Assembly (NCBI RefSeq): GCF_000696225.1
Contig: NZ_BAWN01000013.1
Location: forward strand, 124,001-188,000
Length of the DNA: 64,000 nucleotides
DNA from: Serpentinimonas barnesii
GTDB lineage: Bacteria > Pseudomonadota > Gammaproteobacteria > Burkholderiales > Burkholderiaceae_C
Direction: 5' to 3'
Made by a program: the position numbers and the translations under genes. Of the stretch, positions 59,468 through 64,000 are shown in pieces (within the stretch, counting starts at the first letter, position 1; every line of letters starts with the position of its first letter). Below the pieces are notes generated by a model. That model saw only the letters and a list, made by a program, of their open reading frames with translations. It ran no database searches and was not told the origin of the DNA.

Positions 59468-60378
59468 GGATGGGGTTGGGTTGCGGTTGCGCCAGACCCC
59501 GCCACCGCGTTGCCCGGGTGGTTGCCGGCGTAGTCGCGCGCAAACTGGTAGGCCACCCGGCCGCTGCGCGAGCCGCGTTCAAGCGCCCACACCAGCGCCT
59601 GCGTGCGCGCGGCCTCGATCGCCGCCTCGGGCACGCCAAAATGGCCCAGCCACTGGCGCACCACGGCCAGGTATTCGTCTTGGCTGAAAGGGTAAAAGCT
59701 AATCCACAGCCCGAAACGCTCCGAGAGCGAGATTTTTTCTTCCACCGCTTCGCCGGGGTGCAGCTCGCCGTCTTCGTCGCGTTGGTGGCTGAGGTTGTCG
59801 CGCTGGTATTCGGGCAGCAGGTGGCGCCGGTTGCTGGTGGCGTAAATCAGCACATTGGGGCTGCTGGCGGCCACCGATCCGTCCAGCATCGACTTGAGCG
59901 CCTTGTAGCCGGGCTCGCCGTCCTCAAAGCTCAGGTCGTCGCAAAAAACGATGAAACGCTCCGGGCGCTCGGCCACCAGCGCCACGATGTCGGGCAAGTC
60001 GGTCAGGTCGGACTTGTCCACTTCGACCAGGCGCAGCCCCTGCGGCGCAAAGGCGTGCAGGCTGGCGCGGATGAGCGAGCTTTTGCCGGTGCCGCGCGCC
60101 CCGGTGAGCAGCACGTTGTTGGCCGGCAGCCCCTGCACGAAGTGCGCCGTGTTGCGCACCAGGCGCTCTTTTTGCGGCTCGATTTCTTGCAGGTCAGACA
60201 GCGCCATGGCCCCGATGTGGCGCACCGGCTCCAGCAGCCCGTGGCCGCCGCGTTTGCGGTAGCGCCAGGCCAGCGCCGCGCCCCAGTCGGGCGCGCTCAG
60301 GGGCTGCGGCAGCACCGCTTCGATGCGCGCCAGCAGGGATTCGGCGCGCTGCAACAGGCGTTCAAAGGCTTCGTTCAT
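59464..60378 (-). CDS. DUF815-family AAA+ ATPase
   Basis: This 304-residue protein has Walker A LTGARGTGKSSLIRA near residue 91, Walker B FIVFCDDLSFEDGE, sensor LIYATSNRRHLLPEY, the ISLSERFGLWISFYPF motif typical of DUF815, and an arginine-containing C-terminal lid (SGRVAYQFARDYAG). The biological role is unknown. It lies between argJ and mutT on the same strand and overlaps mutT by four bases. Confidence 0.9.
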   Translation of the reverse strand: MNEAFERLLQRAESLLARIEAVLPQPLSAPDWGAALAWRYRKRGGHGLLEPVRHIGAMALSDLQEIEPQKERLVRNTAHFVQGLPANNVLLTGARGTGKSSLIRASLHAFAPQGLRLVEVDKSDLTDLPDIVALVAERPERFIVFCDDLSFEDGEPGYKALKSMLDGSVAASSPNVLIYATSNRRHLLPEYQRDNLSHQRDEDGELHPGEAVEEKISLSERFGLWISFYPFSQDEYLAVVRQWLGHFGVPEAAIEAARTQALVWALERGSRSGRVAYQFARDYAGNHPGNAVAGSGATATQPHP

Positions 60379-60426
60379 GCGGATGCGGTGGCAGCAGGTG
60401 GCACGGGCGGCGCGGGCGGCGCGCCT

Positions 60427-61656
60427 TCAGGAGCGGTAATCGGCGTTGATGCTCACGTACTCGTGACTGAGGTCGCAAGTCCAGACCGTTTCGGTCGCCA
60501 CGCCCCGGCCCAGCCCGACGCGGATGGTGATCTCGCTCTGGGCCAGCACGCGCGCGCCCGCTTGCTCGGTGTAGCCGGGGTGGCGCCCGCCCTGCGTGAC
60601 CACGTGTACGTCGTCCAGGTGCAGCTCGATCTGGTTTTGGTCCAGGTCGGCAATGCCGGCGTAGCCCACCGCCGCCAGGATGCGGCCCAAGTTTGGGTCG
60701 CTGGCATAGAAGGCGGTTTTGACCAGCGGCGAGTGCGCAATCGCATACGCCACTTGCAGGCATTCGGCGGCATCGCGCCCGCCCTCCACGCGCACCGTGA
60801 TGAACTTGGTCGCGCCCTCGCCGTCGCGCACGATGGCGTGCGCCAGCGTCTGCGCCAGCTCGGTCAGGGCCGCCAGCAGGCGCTGGCCGTCGGGGCTGGC
60901 CAAGTCGGTGATCTCGGCGTGCGCCGCCTGCCCGGTGGCGATCAGAATGAAAGAGTCGTTGGTGGAGGTATCGCCGTCGATGGTGATGCGGTTGAACGAC
61001 CGCTCGGCCAAGCGCAGCGCCAGCTCGGGCAGCAGCGCGGGCTGGATGCGCGCGTCGGTGGCCACAAAGCCGAGCATGGTGGCCATATTGGGGCGGATCA
61101 TGCCCGCGCCCTTGGCAATGCCAGACAGGGTCACGGTCTGGCCGCCGATCTGCACCTGGCGGCTGGCGGCCTTGGCCACGGTGTCGGTGGTCATGATGCC
61201 TTCGGCGGCGCGCAACCAGTGCGCGGGCTGGGCGTCGGCCAGCGCGGCATCAAGCCCGTCGATCACGCGCTGCACCGGCAGCGGCTCCATGATCACGCCG
61301 GTGGAAAAAGGCAGTACCTGCTGCGCCTGCAGGCCCAGCCGCTGGGCCAGCGCGGCGCAGGTCTGGCGCGCGTGCGCCAAGCCGCTCTCGCCGGTGCCGG
61401 CGTTGGCGCAGCCGGTGTTGATGAGCAGCGCCCGGATAGCGGCCCCGGCCTCTAGGTGCTCGCGGCAGACCTGCACCGGCGCGGCGCAGTAGCGGTTGCG
61501 CGTAAACACCCCGGCCACGGCGCTGCCGGGGTCGAGCAGCAGCACGGTCAGGTCTTTGCGGTTGGGCTTGCGCACCCCGGCTTCGGTGACACCAATGCGC
61601 ACCCCGGGCACCGGGTGCAGGCTGGCGGCGGATGGGGCGGTCCAGTTCACAGGCAT
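60427..61656 (-). CDS. argJ: bifunctional ornithine acetyltransferase/N-acetylglutamate synthase ArgJ
   Basis: This 409-residue self-cleaving enzyme transfers acetyl from N-acetylornithine to glutamate. The cleavage site is at the Thr in [16 protein letters not shown]; the mature beta chain starts there. Other motifs are [26 protein letters not shown] and [16 protein letters not shown], with [16 protein letters not shown] near the end. With argH elsewhere in the window it belongs to arginine synthesis. It follows secA by 21 bases. Confidence 0.97.
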   Translation of the reverse strand: MPVNWTAPSAASLHPVPGVRIGVTEAGVRKPNRKDLTVLLLDPGSAVAGVFTRNRYCAAPVQVCREHLEAGAAIRALLINTGCANAGTGESGLAHARQTCAALAQRLGLQAQQVLPFSTGVIMEPLPVQRVIDGLDAALADAQPAHWLRAAEGIMTTDTVAKAASRQVQIGGQTVTLSGIAKGAGMIRPNMATMLGFVATDARIQPALLPELALRLAERSFNRITIDGDTSTNDSFILIATGQAAHAEITDLASPDGQRLLAALTELAQTLAHAIVRDGEGATKFITVRVEGGRDAAECLQVAYAIAHSPLVKTAFYASDPNLGRILAAVGYAGIADLDQNQIELHLDDVHVVTQGGRHPGYTEQAGARVLAQSEITIRVGLGRGVATETVWTCDLSHEYVSINADYRS

Positions 61657-61677
61657 GGCGGTGTCTTTCGGTTGCGC

Positions 61678-64000
<2,323 letters not shown>

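Overview
The window is 64 kb of high-GC, tightly packed chromosomal DNA. It looks like a betaproteobacterium of the order Burkholderiales, most likely family Comamonadaceae. The grounds are the gene orders (mlaFEDA, gltB-gltD, hemC-hemD-hemX-hemY beside an AlgR-type regulator and argH, urtABCDE with a urease cluster containing a small extra gene, pilD-coaE-zapD) and the protein sequences. I cannot name the genus. No rRNA, CRISPR array, prophage or intact insertion sequence was seen. One tRNA is present.

Layout. 1-2579: phospholipid-trafficking genes mlaF, mlaE, mlaD and the start of mlaA. 2683-14342: a nitrogen-assimilation block with glutamate synthase (gltBD), the NtrB/NtrC two-component system, a small coiled-coil periplasmic protein and glutamine synthetase. 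The glnA control region carries a sigma-54 promoter and two NtrC boxes. 14361-17581: a CinA-like protein, an EI24/CysZ-like membrane protein, an RsuA-type pseudouridine synthase and a DUF2062 protein. 17601-24784: haem biosynthesis hemCDXY, an orphan LytTR response regulator and argH. 24781-29187: an overlapping TonB-receptor / periplasmic-binding-protein / diguanylate-cyclase operon. 29330-32752: MoxR and VWA proteins, tRNA-Arg(CCU) and an HD-GYP protein. 32834-38613: iron-linked transport. A divergent FbpB/FbpC pair lies around a Fur box, and a TctC/TctB/TctA-like tripartite transporter has its tctBA promoter overlapped by a second Fur-like box. 38730-51077: ureD, then the urea ABC transporter urtABCDE on the other strand, a LuxR-type regulator with a degenerate receiver, and ureA-(small gene)-ureBCEFG. 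51168-55640: DUF3616, lipid kinase, a metallophosphoesterase carrying an in-frame MITE-like insertion, and glycerate kinase. 55637-56482: an AT-richer KilA-N gene. 56664-64000: pilD, coaE, zapD, mutT, a DUF815 ATPase, argJ and the C-terminal three quarters of secA.

How the genes fit together. Much of the window concerns nitrogen. Urea enters through UrtABCDE and is hydrolysed by nickel urease, and the ammonia is fixed by GlnA and GltBD. NtrBC is encoded here, and sigma-54-type promoters precede glnA, ureD, the LuxR-type gene and perhaps ureA. A second theme is iron, through two Fur-type control sites on neighbouring transporters. A third is cyclic-di-GMP, with one GGDEF protein tied to an outer-membrane receptor and one HD-GYP protein.

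The observations I rate highest are the receptor-binding protein-diguanylate cyclase module, the Fur/tripartite transporter arrangement, the sigma-54 promoters with the pseudo-receiver regulator in the urease cluster, and the palindromic element exapted as coding sequence in the phosphoesterase.
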